Below are positions 36,636-45,291 of a stretch of 45,421 bases of DNA, in pieces (position 1 is the stretch's first letter; each line of letters begins with the position of its first letter). The DNA comes from Planctomycetota bacterium. Its GTDB lineage: Bacteria > Planctomycetota > Planctomycetia > Pirellulales > Pirellulaceae. The translations under genes were made by a program, and so were the position numbers. A model generated the notes under the pieces. That model did no database searches. It was not told the DNA's origin and saw nothing but the letters and a program-made list of their open reading frames with translations. The stretch is from contig JAEZAS010000288.1 in assembly GCA_023430365.1 (NCBI GenBank), forward strand, positions 1 to 45,421, given 5' to 3'.

Positions 36636-39449
36636 ATGGACACAGCAGCTACCGCCCCCTACCGGCAATCTGCCGATGCCGTTGCCGCCTCGCTTGGAAC
36701 CGATCCGCACCGCGGCCTCAGTCAAACTGAGGCACAAAAGCGGCTGCAACTTTACGGTCGCAACGAATTGACCGCGGAAAAGCCCATTCCAGGATGGCGC
36801 AAGTTCCTCGCGCAGTTCACCGATGTACTGGTAATCCTACTGCTCGTGGCGACCGCCATCTCGGTCGTGCTCTGGTTGATCGAGCGAGAGACAGCCTTGC
36901 CTTACGAGGCCATGGCGATCTTTGCCGTTGTGCTCGTCAACGCCATTATGGGCTACGTGCAGGAGTCGCGGGCGGAGTCGGCTGTGGCCGCCTTGCGCCA
37001 AATGGCGGCTGCCCATGCCAAGGTGCTGCGGGACGGAGAGCGGCAAAGCGTTCCGGCGGCGGAAGTAGTTCCTGGCGACCTACTCGTTTTGGAGGAGGGG
37101 GATACCATTGCCGCCGATGCGCGACTGGTTCATTCCACCGCATTGCAAACGGCCGAAGCAGCGCTCACGGGCGAAAGCCTGCCGGTCTCCAAGGAAGTCG
37201 CTGCACTCAACGAGGAAGTAACACTGGGCGACCGCCTGAACATGGTCTTCAGCGGCACAGCCGCTACCTACGGGCACGGCATCGCGATCGTCACCGCCAC
37301 CGGCATGCAGACCGAAATGGGACGCATCGCGGGCATGCTCAAAGAGACGAAGGAGGAGCAAACGCCGCTGCAGCGCGAGTTGGACCGTGTCGGCAAGGCG
37401 CTAGGGATTGTGGTCTCGATCATTGCCGTGGTGATCGTCGGGACGATCCTGCTCGTGGAAGACGTGCACGGGTTGTCCATGATACTCGAGGTGCTCATCT
37501 TTGGAGTCGCCGTGGCGGTCGCCGCGGTGCCTGAGGGACTGCCAGCCGTGGTCACCGCAGTGCTGTCGATCGGCGTACAGCGGATGGCCCGACGCAAGGC
37601 GATCGTTCGCCACCTGGCGGCAGTGGAAACGCTCGGCTCGGCCGATGTGATCGCTTCGGACAAGACCGGCACCCTCACCAAGAACGAAATGACGGTGCGT
37701 GTCGTCGTCACGGCGAGCGGCCGGGTGGAGTTTACAGGTACCGGCTATGAGCCGCTGGGTGAGATTCATGCTGCGGACGGCAATTCCTTAGACGGCTCCC
37801 AGCGATTTGAACTGGAGAGAGCTCTGACCGTCGCCGACCGGGCGAATAACGCTGTCGTGCTGGAGCGGGCAGGCCGCTGGTCGGTGCAAGGCGATCCTAC
37901 CGAAGGGGCGCTGATCGTGGCGGCGAGAAAAGCCGGCCTCGAGGCAGAAACGCTCGACGCGCGCTTGCAGCGGGTCGGCGAAGTGCCTTTCTCGTCCGAG
38001 CGTAAGCTGATGAGCACTTTGCACACCGACACGGAGCGAGAGCAACGGCTACTTGTTTTTACCAAGGGGGCTCCCGACGTGCTGCTCGCCTGTTGCACGG
38101 AGGAACTCGTAGGTGAAGAACATCGCCCACTGACCGCCGAGCGGCGGGAAGAGATCATGCGGATCAACGACGAGTTGGCTGGGCAGGCGTTGCGGACGCT
38201 CGCGGTAGCCGCGCAGGAGTTGCCCGCCGACGCTTTGGACCCGGAACAAGCGTCCAGCGAGATCGAACAGGAACTCGCCTTCCTGGGACTCATCGGCATG
38301 ATCGATCCGCCGCGTGAGGAAGCCAGGTCGGCCGTCGGGCGGGCGAAGTCCGCTGGCATTCGCCCGCTGATGATCACCGGCGATCATCCGAAAACCGCGG
38401 GAGTGATCGCTCGCGAACTGAATATTTCCACCGACGGCCGAGCGGTCACGGGCTCCCAATTGCAGGCGATGTCGGACGAGGAGCTGATGCAAACCGTCCT
38501 CGAAGTCTCGGTCTTCGCTCGCGTCAATCCCGAGCACAAACTCCGCATCGTGCAGGCGTTGCAAAAGGACGGAGCCACGGTCGCCATGACCGGCGACGGG
38601 GTCAACGATGCTCCGGCGTTGAAGTCGGCCGACATCGGCCTGGCGATGGGCATCACGGGCACCGACGTGTCGAAAGAGGCGGCCGACGTGGTCCTCACCG
38701 ACGACAATTTCGCCACCATCGTTTCGGCGGTCGAGGAAGGGCGGGCGATCTTCGACAATATCCGGAAGTTTCTGCGTTTTCTGCTGTCGTCGAACATTGG
38801 CGAAGTATTGACGATGTTCTTTGGCGTGTTGCTGGCCAAACTCATCGGCCTGCATGGCGAAGCCGATTCGCTTGTTCTTCCGCTGCTGGCCACGCATGTG
38901 CTCTGGATCAATCTGGTGACCGATGGCTTGCCGGCGTTGGCCCTGGGCATCGATCCCGCTGACTCAGATGTGATGTCGCGGCCTCCGCGTCCGAGAAACG
39001 AGGGTGTGATCACGGGTCAGATGTGGGCAGGTATCTTTTTCGTCGGCGCCGTGATGGCGGCTGGCACCATCTTCGTACTCGACGCCTCCATGCCGGGGGG
39101 CCTGATCCCCGGCGACGGCAATATGCGTTATGCGCAGACGATGGCGTTCACCACGTTGGTCATGTTCCAACTGTTCAACCTGCTCAATGCGCGCTCGGAT
39201 GAACAGAGCGCTTTTCGCGGCCTGTTCCGCAATCCGTGGCTTTGGGGCGCTATCGCCGTCTCGCTCACTTTGCAGGTCGCTGTGATCTACGTGCCGTTTC
39301 TGCAGCAGGCGTTTTCGACCACCAGCCTTACCTTCCTCGACTGGATGCGGTGCCTGGCAGCCGGCAGTTGCGTGCTGTGGCTGCGCGAGATCAGCAAGTT
39401 GGCGGTGCGAGCCATCCGACGGCCGCCCGCGGAGGCCGAGTTGGGCTAG
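36636..39449 (+). CDS. P2-type cation-transporting ATPase, SERCA/Ca2+-ATPase-like
   Basis: A 937-residue P-type ATPase. The N-terminal cation_ATPase_N domain has GLSQTEAQKRLQLYGRNEL. The actuator motif is LTGESLPVSKE, the phosphorylation site is DKTGTLTKNEM with D342, and nucleotide-binding and hinge motifs KGAPDVLL, MITGDHPKTA and TGDGVNDAPAL are intact. Helix 4 carries the PEGLP ion-binding motif (P299-E300-G301), as in Ca2+ or Na+/Ca2+ pumps, and the last membrane region has NLVTDGLPALALG. The C-terminal cation_ATPase_C domain is complete. It exports a cation, most likely Ca2+, against a gradient. Ten membrane helices are expected. It has no close operon partner. Confidence 0.94.
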   Translation: MDTAATAPYRQSADAVAASLGTDPHRGLSQTEAQKRLQLYGRNELTAEKPIPGWRKFLAQFTDVLVILLLVATAISVVLWLIERETALPYEAMAIFAVVLVNAIMGYVQESRAESAVAALRQMAAAHAKVLRDGERQSVPAAEVVPGDLLVLEEGDTIAADARLVHSTALQTAEAALTGESLPVSKEVAALNEEVTLGDRLNMVFSGTAATYGHGIAIVTATGMQTEMGRIAGMLKETKEEQTPLQRELDRVGKALGIVVSIIAVVIVGTILLVEDVHGLSMILEVLIFGVAVAVAAVPEGLPAVVTAVLSIGVQRMARRKAIVRHLAAVETLGSADVIASDKTGTLTKNEMTVRVVVTASGRVEFTGTGYEPLGEIHAADGNSLDGSQRFELERALTVADRANNAVVLERAGRWSVQGDPTEGALIVAARKAGLEAETLDARLQRVGEVPFSSERKLMSTLHTDTEREQRLLVFTKGAPDVLLACCTEELVGEEHRPLTAERREEIMRINDELAGQALRTLAVAAQELPADALDPEQASSEIEQELAFLGLIGMIDPPREEARSAVGRAKSAGIRPLMITGDHPKTAGVIARELNISTDGRAVTGSQLQAMSDEELMQTVLEVSVFARVNPEHKLRIVQALQKDGATVAMTGDGVNDAPALKSADIGLAMGITGTDVSKEAADVVLTDDNFATIVSAVEEGRAIFDNIRKFLRFLLSSNIGEVLTMFFGVLLAKLIGLHGEADSLVLPLLATHVLWINLVTDGLPALALGIDPADSDVMSRPPRPRNEGVITGQMWAGIFFVGAVMAAGTIFVLDASMPGGLIPGDGNMRYAQTMAFTTLVMFQLFNLLNARSDEQSAFRGLFRNPWLWGAIAVSLTLQVAVIYVPFLQQAFSTTSLTFLDWMRCLAAGSCVLWLREISKLAVRAIRRPPAEAELG

Positions 39450-39466
39450 CCGCACGCGTCATCGCT

Positions 39467-40159
39467 TTAAACTTTGCGTTGCAACGCGACATCCACCGAA
39501 CTGGTCCCCAAAGCATTTGCGGATTGAAGCTTATCGACCGCTGGCTCGGTAGTCGGAGAGGCAAGCCGTAAGGGCCACGCCGCCACCAGGACGGCGGCGG
39601 GCAGCAGCAGGGCATATTCCAGCCCGTATTTGTCCGCCACCAGGCCCATAACCGGCAGCATTGCCGCCATCGCGAGCGAACGCGCCACGCTTTCGGCGGA
39701 CAGAACGGTGGCTCGCATCGACTTCTCCATGTCCGCATTCAGGGTGCTCATGAACATCGGCCGTCGCACGTTCTGCAGCAGCGTCAGCAGCACAAAGAAG
39801 GCTGCCGCCAACCAGAGCCAATCGCGAAACCAGAGCGACACGCCGACCACGGCGAGCCCCAACGCGGTCGCGAGCGAATAGCACACGTCAAGCGCTCGTC
39901 GCGGGTCTCGCTGGGTCTGCTCCAAGCGCCGACTCGCTCGCGCGGCGGCTCCACCTACGCTTTCGCGGATAAATTCCAGGCAGCCGATCCACGCGGCCGC
40001 CGATCGCTCCGAGACTGCGGCCTGCGAGCCAGCCGAAAGCAAAATTCCATGTCGCGCGAGGCCATTTTGACGATCGGCTGGGCGTAGTACGAACGCGCCA
40101 TACGCCGGCGCGTGACAATCAGCCTGTTTATTGCGAGAAAGCAGCCCCGGCGAACGCAC
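39467..40159 (-). pseudogene. Remnant of an MFS transporter (C-terminal part)
   Basis: A minus-strand frame of 230 codons. Its last 130 residues look like the end of a major facilitator: helices in YSLATALGLAVVGVSLWF and WLWLAAAFFVLLTLLQN, the motif RRPMFMSTLNADMEKSMRATVLSAE, then two more helices (LAMAAMLPVMGLVADK and YALLLPAAVLVAAWPL). The first 100 codons have no membrane helices and no similarity to a transporter N-terminus. The expected six to eight upstream helices are absent, and the GH5/GDPD gene begins only 60 bases further on. The simplest reading is a decayed gene that lost its 5' part. A functional short protein cannot be ruled out. Confidence 0.6.
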
Positions 40160-40218
40160 CGAGGGCGCTTTTTTGATCGGGCACGTCGAAAAACCCGCCA
40201 GAAGCGAGGGCTTCAGCG

Positions 40219-42159
40219 TTACTGACGTTCGGCGGCCTTACGTAGCAACGCGCGCAGTTCCAGCGGATAGTCAGTCAGAATGCCGTCGAGCCCAACGCTA
40301 GCCGCTCGCTGCCAATTCTCGGGAAGATTGCCGCTAACCGTAGCGCCCGCAATGAAGGAGGATTTCTTTGCGCCGACGACGGCAGCGATCTGCTGCTGCG
40401 GAGGCAGGTAGCGGAAGTAGACCCAATCGGCATCGGTCGCGGCCAGCGCCTGTTCGAATTCCTCCGGGCGGTTGGCGACCGCGGCAGTTTGGGCCTGTGC
40501 GGAGGCCTGCTTCAGGCGGTTGCGCACCTCCGGCTCGGAGATGGTCCTGCCGATGAAGAGCAAACGATGGAGAACGTCGTACTTCTTGGCCAACTGCACG
40601 ACCTCTTCTTCGACGCCAGCCGCCTTCAAATCGACCGTAACGAGGACCTCCTTTTGCCTGTGGTCGGCCACAAGTTTCATCACCTCTTCGACGGTGGGAA
40701 CCCGCTCGCCAGCGAACGCCTCGTCGAACCAGCTGCCCGCGTCAAGCTGGCGAATCTCCTCCGCTGTGAAATCCGCGACCTTTCCCGTGCCGTCGGTGGT
40801 TCGATCGACGGTGCTGTCGTGGATGCACACCAGCTGGCCATCTTTCGTGCGCTCGACATCGAACTCGAATCCCAAGCCCAGTTCCAAACAAGCACGAAAG
40901 TTCGACAGGGTGTTTTCCGGAGCATGCTTCAGCAGGCCGCGGTGTGCGACGATCCGCGGGCGATGGGTCTGAGAGTGCGACGCCCCGATCCGCTTTCCCT
41001 CCGCTTGCCAGAACACCAGAAATTCGGCCACGGTGGTTGGAAACGGAGTTTCGGGCGTGACTCCAACCGGTTGCGCGCCGGCCCGATGCTCCTCGATCGT
41101 GTGACCGAAGAAGTGGCTGATCCAGCCATCCACACGATCGTTGCCGCGGTCGAGGAACTGCTTCATTTCTTCGAGCGTGCAACTCAGCGGAAACGTCTCT
41201 TCTACGACGAGCGGTTTGCCGATGTCATAAACCGCCAAGGCGGCGATTGCCTGGTCAACCTTTCCTTTTTCAGGGTACGCGTGGATGCTTACGAAATCGA
41301 AGTGTTTCGCGACCTCTGGGGCATAGAAGATCGGTTTGGCATTCGGCCAGATCTGCGCCCAAGGGATGACTCCGGCCGTAATCGGAGTGTGGCGATCCTG
41401 CTTGCGAATCGCTGCGGTGAGCCTCGCCGCCCATGCTTCGGCGATTTCGACGCCTGTTCGCCCTCGAGCTTCCTCAGATATGCGCTGTACGAAGTAAAAG
41501 CCTGCCAATTCTCCGCCTACCCAACGAGGCTCCCCTTTCTTGGCTGGGCCACCGACGACGGGCTCGTTCATCAGGTCGTAACAAAATACGGCTGGATGAT
41601 CCGCGCAAGTCTCGGCAATCTTCTCCCACCAACGAGCCTGGACCTCCCACCGCTCTGTTTCGTCGAGCTTGTCATACCAGACGGGGATCTTGTCGAGCCG
41701 ATAACAGCTCAATCCGGTGATGTCGAGATAGAGCCCTGTCTGCTGGCCGAGCTCGAGGAGCCTTGTGAGGCGATCGAGCTGCTCTCGATCAAACTCCGAC
41801 GGGCCCTTCAGGTATGTGCCGAACTGGAGATGCACCCGAACGGTATTGGCGCCGAGCCGCCTCATTTCCCGGAAGTCTCGCTCCACGCGAGCCCAGTCGG
41901 TGTCCCAGGTATCCTCGACCAACCTGCCGAATTCACCCAGATAGTTGAATCCCCAGGGCACAAACTTGGTGTTGGCGCCGCCAAGCACGAATTGACGTCC
42001 GTCATCCGAAATGCGAACCTTCGTCAGTGACGGAAGTTGCTTTCTTGGGTTCGACGTGGCCTCCGACGCAGTCGCTAAGTGCGAGGGTAGTGGGCTCAGC
42101 GAGAACGCGAAGAGCCCCAGGGCGATGCTGCGAAGCACGGTTCGACCTTCGGCCACCAT
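40219..42159 (-). CDS. Secreted GH5-like glycoside hydrolase fused to glycerophosphodiester phosphodiesterase domain
   Basis: ATG 42159, with GAGGA about 9 bases upstream, gives 646 residues with a signal peptide (residues 1-30). The longer frame to 42318 is not favoured. Domain 1 (about 45-390) has a GH5-like (cellulase family) barrel: WGFNYLGEF, RRLGANTVRVHLQ, the acid/base motif DLMNEP (E199) and the nucleophile strand LVVEETFP (E320 or E321), with SIHAYPE in between. Domain 2 (about 400-640) is a GDPD: IVAHRGLLKHAPENT (H406, R407, E415), EFDVERTKDGQLVCIHDSTVDRTTDG (E432, D434, H448). Both sets of catalytic residues are present. It should cleave a beta-linked glycan and a glycerophosphodiester. 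The natural substrate may be a glycerol-phosphate-decorated glycan or glycolipid, but that is inference from the fusion. Confidence 0.88.
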   Translation of the reverse strand: MVAEGRTVLRSIALGLFAFSLSPLPSHLATASEATSNPRKQLPSLTKVRISDDGRQFVLGGANTKFVPWGFNYLGEFGRLVEDTWDTDWARVERDFREMRRLGANTVRVHLQFGTYLKGPSEFDREQLDRLTRLLELGQQTGLYLDITGLSCYRLDKIPVWYDKLDETERWEVQARWWEKIAETCADHPAVFCYDLMNEPVVGGPAKKGEPRWVGGELAGFYFVQRISEEARGRTGVEIAEAWAARLTAAIRKQDRHTPITAGVIPWAQIWPNAKPIFYAPEVAKHFDFVSIHAYPEKGKVDQAIAALAVYDIGKPLVVEETFPLSCTLEEMKQFLDRGNDRVDGWISHFFGHTIEEHRAGAQPVGVTPETPFPTTVAEFLVFWQAEGKRIGASHSQTHRPRIVAHRGLLKHAPENTLSNFRACLELGLGFEFDVERTKDGQLVCIHDSTVDRTTDGTGKVADFTAEEIRQLDAGSWFDEAFAGERVPTVEEVMKLVADHRQKEVLVTVDLKAAGVEEEVVQLAKKYDVLHRLLFIGRTISEPEVRNRLKQASAQAQTAAVANRPEEFEQALAATDADWVYFRYLPPQQQIAAVVGAKKSSFIAGATVSGNLPENWQRAASVGLDGILTDYPLELRALLRKAAERQ

Positions 42160-42476
42160 TGGAGCGGTTCCTCGAGGGCAAGGGAGAGTGTGGTCGGCGA
42201 AGCCCGAGCTTAGCCGAGCGGTCTGGACCAGTCCATGGAACGGTCTGACGGTCGAAATCGCCCACCGCACGCCGGAAAGCGCAACAACCGTGCGATTACG
42301 CACACCCATCCCGCACATCCAAGAGCAATCGTGTCCGAGCAGCGGCTCAAAAAAGACGTATTCACGCCGGTTTTTCGAAGTGGAAGAGTGAAGGCGTAGT
42401 CAGCAAGCGCACGGTATTGCAGTTGCAATTCAGTTCATTGCACGCCGTCACCGTCTTGGCAGAAAAGGCGACAGTC
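42160..42476. promoter_or_regulatory. Divergent region between GH5/GDPD gene and stress protein genes, with ATTGCA repeats
   Basis: In this 317-base gap, the element ATTGCA occurs at 42416-42421, inverted at 42424-42429 and again forward at 42437-42442. The first two form an inverted repeat with a 2-base spacer; the second and third form one with a 7-base spacer. A GG-N10-GC pattern (42413-42426) with a TTGCA -12 element fits a weak sigma-54 promoter for the plus-strand stress gene, whose ATG is about 50 bases further on. Nothing else recognised. Confidence 0.4.
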
Positions 42477-42929
42477 ATGAAGGTCCGCAAGATTCTTTTT
42501 ACCACCGACTTTTCCCACTACAGCCAAACGGCTCTGGATCTGGCCACTTCGCTGGCGCGCGATCGCGGCGCCGAGCTGATTGTGCTGCACGTCCAAGACT
42601 TGCTGGTGGACTTTGGCGGCGGCGAGATGTATTCCATCACCGAACCAGCCAACAAGGAGGCGGCGCGGCAGCTCAAAGCGGTCGTGCCCGCCGATCCCTC
42701 GGTCCGCTTCCAACACCGGCTGATCGTCGGTCCGCCTGCGCCATCGATCCTGAAACTTGCGGACGAGGAGCAGGTCGACATGATCGTCATGGCGACTCAC
42801 GGCCGGACCGGTATGTCGCGGCTGCTCATGGGGAGCGTCGCCGAAGAAGTGGTACGCAATGCGAATTGCCCGGTCCTGACGGTCAAGTCGTCCGAGCCGC
42901 AGGAAACGCCAGCGCAGAACCGCCACTAG
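42477..42929 (+). CDS. Universal stress protein (single UspA domain)
   Basis: ATG 42477, with AAGG upstream, gives 150 residues; a longer frame from 42417 is not used. The fold markers are MKVRKILFTTDFSHYSQTALDLA, VLHVQD, and the nucleotide-binding GxxGx9GS motif in THGRTGMSRLLMGSVAEEV followed by CPVLTV. The GxxGx9GS motif predicts ATP binding, as in MJ0577-like Usps. Its insertion (GGGEMYSITEPANK) is short. The second Usp gene begins 32 bases downstream, so the two are likely co-expressed under stress such as starvation, oxidants or anoxia. Confidence 0.93.
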   Translation: MKVRKILFTTDFSHYSQTALDLATSLARDRGAELIVLHVQDLLVDFGGGEMYSITEPANKEAARQLKAVVPADPSVRFQHRLIVGPPAPSILKLADEEQVDMIVMATHGRTGMSRLLMGSVAEEVVRNANCPVLTVKSSEPQETPAQNRH

Positions 42930-42961
42930 AGCCGCAATCACCCAGCGCAAGGAGAAACAAA

Positions 42962-43789
42962 GTGCTACGTCGCCTCATTGTCGGCATCAGCGGATCGAAA
43001 ATCAGCCGCAGCGCGGTGCAAGCCGCCATCCACTACGCTCAGCGTCATCAGGCGGAAGTCGTGGGGATTTCCGCGATCGACGTCGCCCGGATTACGTCGG
43101 GAGAACCGGTCCCCTTGGGAGGGGCCGCTTTCAAATTGCAACGCGACGAAGCACTCATCGCTCAGGCCCACCAGGAGTCGGAACGCTGGTTGGCCGAGTT
43201 CCGCAGCGAGTGTGAGACGGGCGGCGTGCGACACCAAACCGTGCAGGCCACCGGGGAACCCGCCGAAATCCTCGCTCGCGAGGCTCAGCGAGGCGACCTG
43301 CTGATTCTTGGTCGTAAGAGCATTCCTGCGGAGGGACAGGAAAGCTCCAACACGATCGAGCACGTCCTACGCTTGTCCGGGCGACCGATCCTCACCGTGC
43401 CGGCTGACGGTTTTCCCGACGGCAGGCCCGCACTGGTCGCCTATGATGGTTCGCCTCAAGCTGCAGCGGCGATTCAAGCGTTTCAGTTGCTTGGTCTCGC
43501 TGCGAACCGCCCCGTTCACATCCTGCTTGCCGGTCCGAGCGACTCCGAAAGTTCTTCGGCCGCACTGGCGGCCGATTACTTGCAACTGCACGGTCACGAG
43601 GTCGTAAAACATCACGAAAAATCGCACAAACCCGCCTGGGAAGTGATCGTCCAGGAAGCAAACCGCTTGAAAGCCGGCGTGATCGTGATGGGTAGCTGTG
43701 GACGTCCTCGAATCGCCGAGGCCCTCTTCGGCTCGACAACTCGCAAAGTGTTGGCCCACAGCGAAACCGCCCTCTTTTTGCACCACTAA
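42962..43789 (+). CDS. Universal stress protein with two tandem UspA domains
   Basis: GTG 42962 is chosen because AAGGAG lies 8 bases upstream. The 275-residue product has two Usp domains (about residues 1-145 and 150-275). The first domain has LRRLIVGISGSKISRSAVQAAI but its glycine motif is degenerate (LGRKSIPAEGQESSNT). The second has PALVAYDGSPQAAAAIQAF and GSCGRPRIAEALFGSTTRKV, a G-rich motif close to the ATP-binding form. So ATP binding, if any, would be by the second domain. It follows the single-domain Usp gene and precedes DNA polymerase IV by 78 bases. Confidence 0.9.
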   Translation: MLRRLIVGISGSKISRSAVQAAIHYAQRHQAEVVGISAIDVARITSGEPVPLGGAAFKLQRDEALIAQAHQESERWLAEFRSECETGGVRHQTVQATGEPAEILAREAQRGDLLILGRKSIPAEGQESSNTIEHVLRLSGRPILTVPADGFPDGRPALVAYDGSPQAAAAIQAFQLLGLAANRPVHILLAGPSDSESSSAALAADYLQLHGHEVVKHHEKSHKPAWEVIVQEANRLKAGVIVMGSCGRPRIAEALFGSTTRKVLAHSETALFLHH

Positions 43790-43867
43790 GCAGGGCAGGG
43801 CGTTTGTGCTCAAATCGAAGTGCGGGGATGGTCTCGTACCTGGTAGAAGCAGAGCGGCAATCCTCGC

Positions 43868-45034
43868 ATGATCCTCCACGTCGACATGGACGCCTTCTAC
43901 GCCTCCGTGGAAGAGCGCGACGATCCATCGCTGCTCGGCAAGCCGGTCATTGTCGGCGGCACGGCCGAAGGTCGCGGCGTGGTGGCGGCAGCAAACTACG
44001 AGGCCCGAAAGTACGGCGTGCACAGCGCCATGGCCGCGGGCCAGGCGAAGCGACTCTGTCCGCAGGCTATCGTGATCAAACCCCGGATGGACTACTACTC
44101 GTCCATCTCGGACCAGATCCGCGCCATCTTCGAGCAATTCACGCCTCTGGTGGAACCCTTATCGCTCGACGAAGCATTCCTCGATGTAACCGGCACCAAT
44201 TCGATTTTCGGGCCATCTGCCGAAATTGGGCGGCAGATCAAAGAGCGAATCCGCCGAGAGCTGGGGCTGGTCGCATCCGTGGGGGTCGCGCCCAATAAGT
44301 TTGTCGCCAAGGTGGCCAGCGATCTGAAAAAGCCGGATGGCTTCGTGTTTGTCGACGCGAGCCAAGTGCAAGAGTTTCTCGACCCTCTGCCGGTGGGCCG
44401 ACTTTGGGGCGTGGGAAAGGCAACGGGACGAATTTTCGACCGCCTGGCGATTCGGACGATCGGCCAACTGCGGCAGATCCCCTTGAAAGCGCTCACCGAT
44501 CTGTTGGGCGCTTCGGGGGAGCACTACTGGCGACTGGCTCAAGGAATCGACCACCGCGCCGTCGTTCCCGACCGGGAAGCAAAGTCCATCTCCAACGAGA
44601 CAACCTTCGCCGAGGATATCGCGGATATCGAAGTGCTCAAGGCGTGGCTGGTGGAACTGGCGGAGCAGGTCGCTCGACGACTCCGCCGGCACGAGGTCAA
44701 AGGCCGCACGGTCGAATTGAAAGTGCGATTTGCCGATTTCACCACAATCACGCGCTCGTCGACTCTCCCTCAGCCCTCTAATATCACGCAGGAGCTGCTG
44801 GACGCCGGTCTCGAGCTTCTTACCAGGCGTCTGCCGCCGCGCCACCTGCCGGTGCGTCTGCTGGGATTCGGAGTTACGCGGCTCGACGCTTCCGGGACCA
44901 CCCAGCAGCATTTGTTCGACCAGGCGCAGCGCGACCGTCATCAAGACCTGGATCGAGTCGCCGACCAGATCGCAGCGAAGTTCGGCAAGGTCGCCATCCG
45001 CCGGGGCGTGAATTTCGGCAAAGCCGATCCGTAA
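43868..45034 (+). CDS. dinB: DNA polymerase IV (Y-family, DinB)
   Basis: A 388-residue Y-family polymerase. The catalytic motifs are MILHVDMDAFYASVE (first metal-binding Asp), YEARKYGVHSAMA, and LSLDEAFLDVTGT (the Asp-Glu pair). The helix-hairpin-helix thumb (LWGVGKATGRIFDRLAIRTI) and the little-finger domain follow. QQHLFDQ at about residue 346 fits a beta-clamp-binding QxxLF motif. It copies past damaged bases and is often SOS-induced. No LexA-box-like sequence is evident just upstream. The tail after the clamp motif is about 40 residues, standard for the family. Confidence 0.94.
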   Translation: MILHVDMDAFYASVEERDDPSLLGKPVIVGGTAEGRGVVAAANYEARKYGVHSAMAAGQAKRLCPQAIVIKPRMDYYSSISDQIRAIFEQFTPLVEPLSLDEAFLDVTGTNSIFGPSAEIGRQIKERIRRELGLVASVGVAPNKFVAKVASDLKKPDGFVFVDASQVQEFLDPLPVGRLWGVGKATGRIFDRLAIRTIGQLRQIPLKALTDLLGASGEHYWRLAQGIDHRAVVPDREAKSISNETTFAEDIADIEVLKAWLVELAEQVARRLRRHEVKGRTVELKVRFADFTTITRSSTLPQPSNITQELLDAGLELLTRRLPPRHLPVRLLGFGVTRLDASGTTQQHLFDQAQRDRHQDLDRVADQIAAKFGKVAIRRGVNFGKADP

Positions 45035-45291
45035 TTCCCCTAGGTCCCGGCGGTCGGTCGACCGTCACCGGCCGAGCTGGCAGCCTGCGACTCGGAGAAG
45101 CAGTACCGATCCTGAGCAGTGGCTGACCGACTGGCTGCTACGACTTCCACGAGTCGCCGGGCCCAAAAGCGGCCAAAACTCCTAAAACACGAACTCAGCC
45201 AATCACTTACACCCACTTTTCATTGCTGGCACAGGCTGTGCATGCACAGTGTCCGACTTGGTTTATCTCGTACAACCTTGAGGATGCTGCA
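45035..45291. other. Intergenic region between dinB and the following gene
   Basis: A 257-base gap. It contains an exact 10-base palindrome (CGGTCGACCG) shortly after the dinB stop, a possible weak terminator without a T-run, and near its end the sigma-54-like promoter and palindrome listed separately. I see no gene in it. Confidence 0.5.
45227..45242 (+). promoter_or_regulatory. Sigma-54-like promoter overlapping a 14-base palindrome
   Basis: TGGCAC (45227-45232) and TGCA (45239-45242) sit at the exact -24/-12 spacing of sigma-54 promoters (GG, 10 bases, GC). Eleven or so of the conserved positions match; the two differences are the base after TGGCAC and the first T of the -12 element. The predicted transcript start is about 45253, 39 bases before the next start codon. 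A perfect palindrome CTGTGCATGCACAG (45236-45249) overlaps the -12 element, which could serve as a repressor site. This is the best promoter candidate in the window. Confidence 0.55.

Noticed and set aside
40489..42030. A 513-codon plus-strand frame opposite the GH5/GDPD gene
   Set aside because: The translation is an antisense shadow; the opposite strand has two catalytic domains with all motifs.
45236..45249. The palindrome CTGTGCATGCACAG as a LexA (SOS) box near dinB
   Set aside because: The classic Escherichia coli box is CTGT-N8-ACAG; here the gap is 6 bases, and the site is downstream of dinB, in front of another gene. A general operator is more likely.
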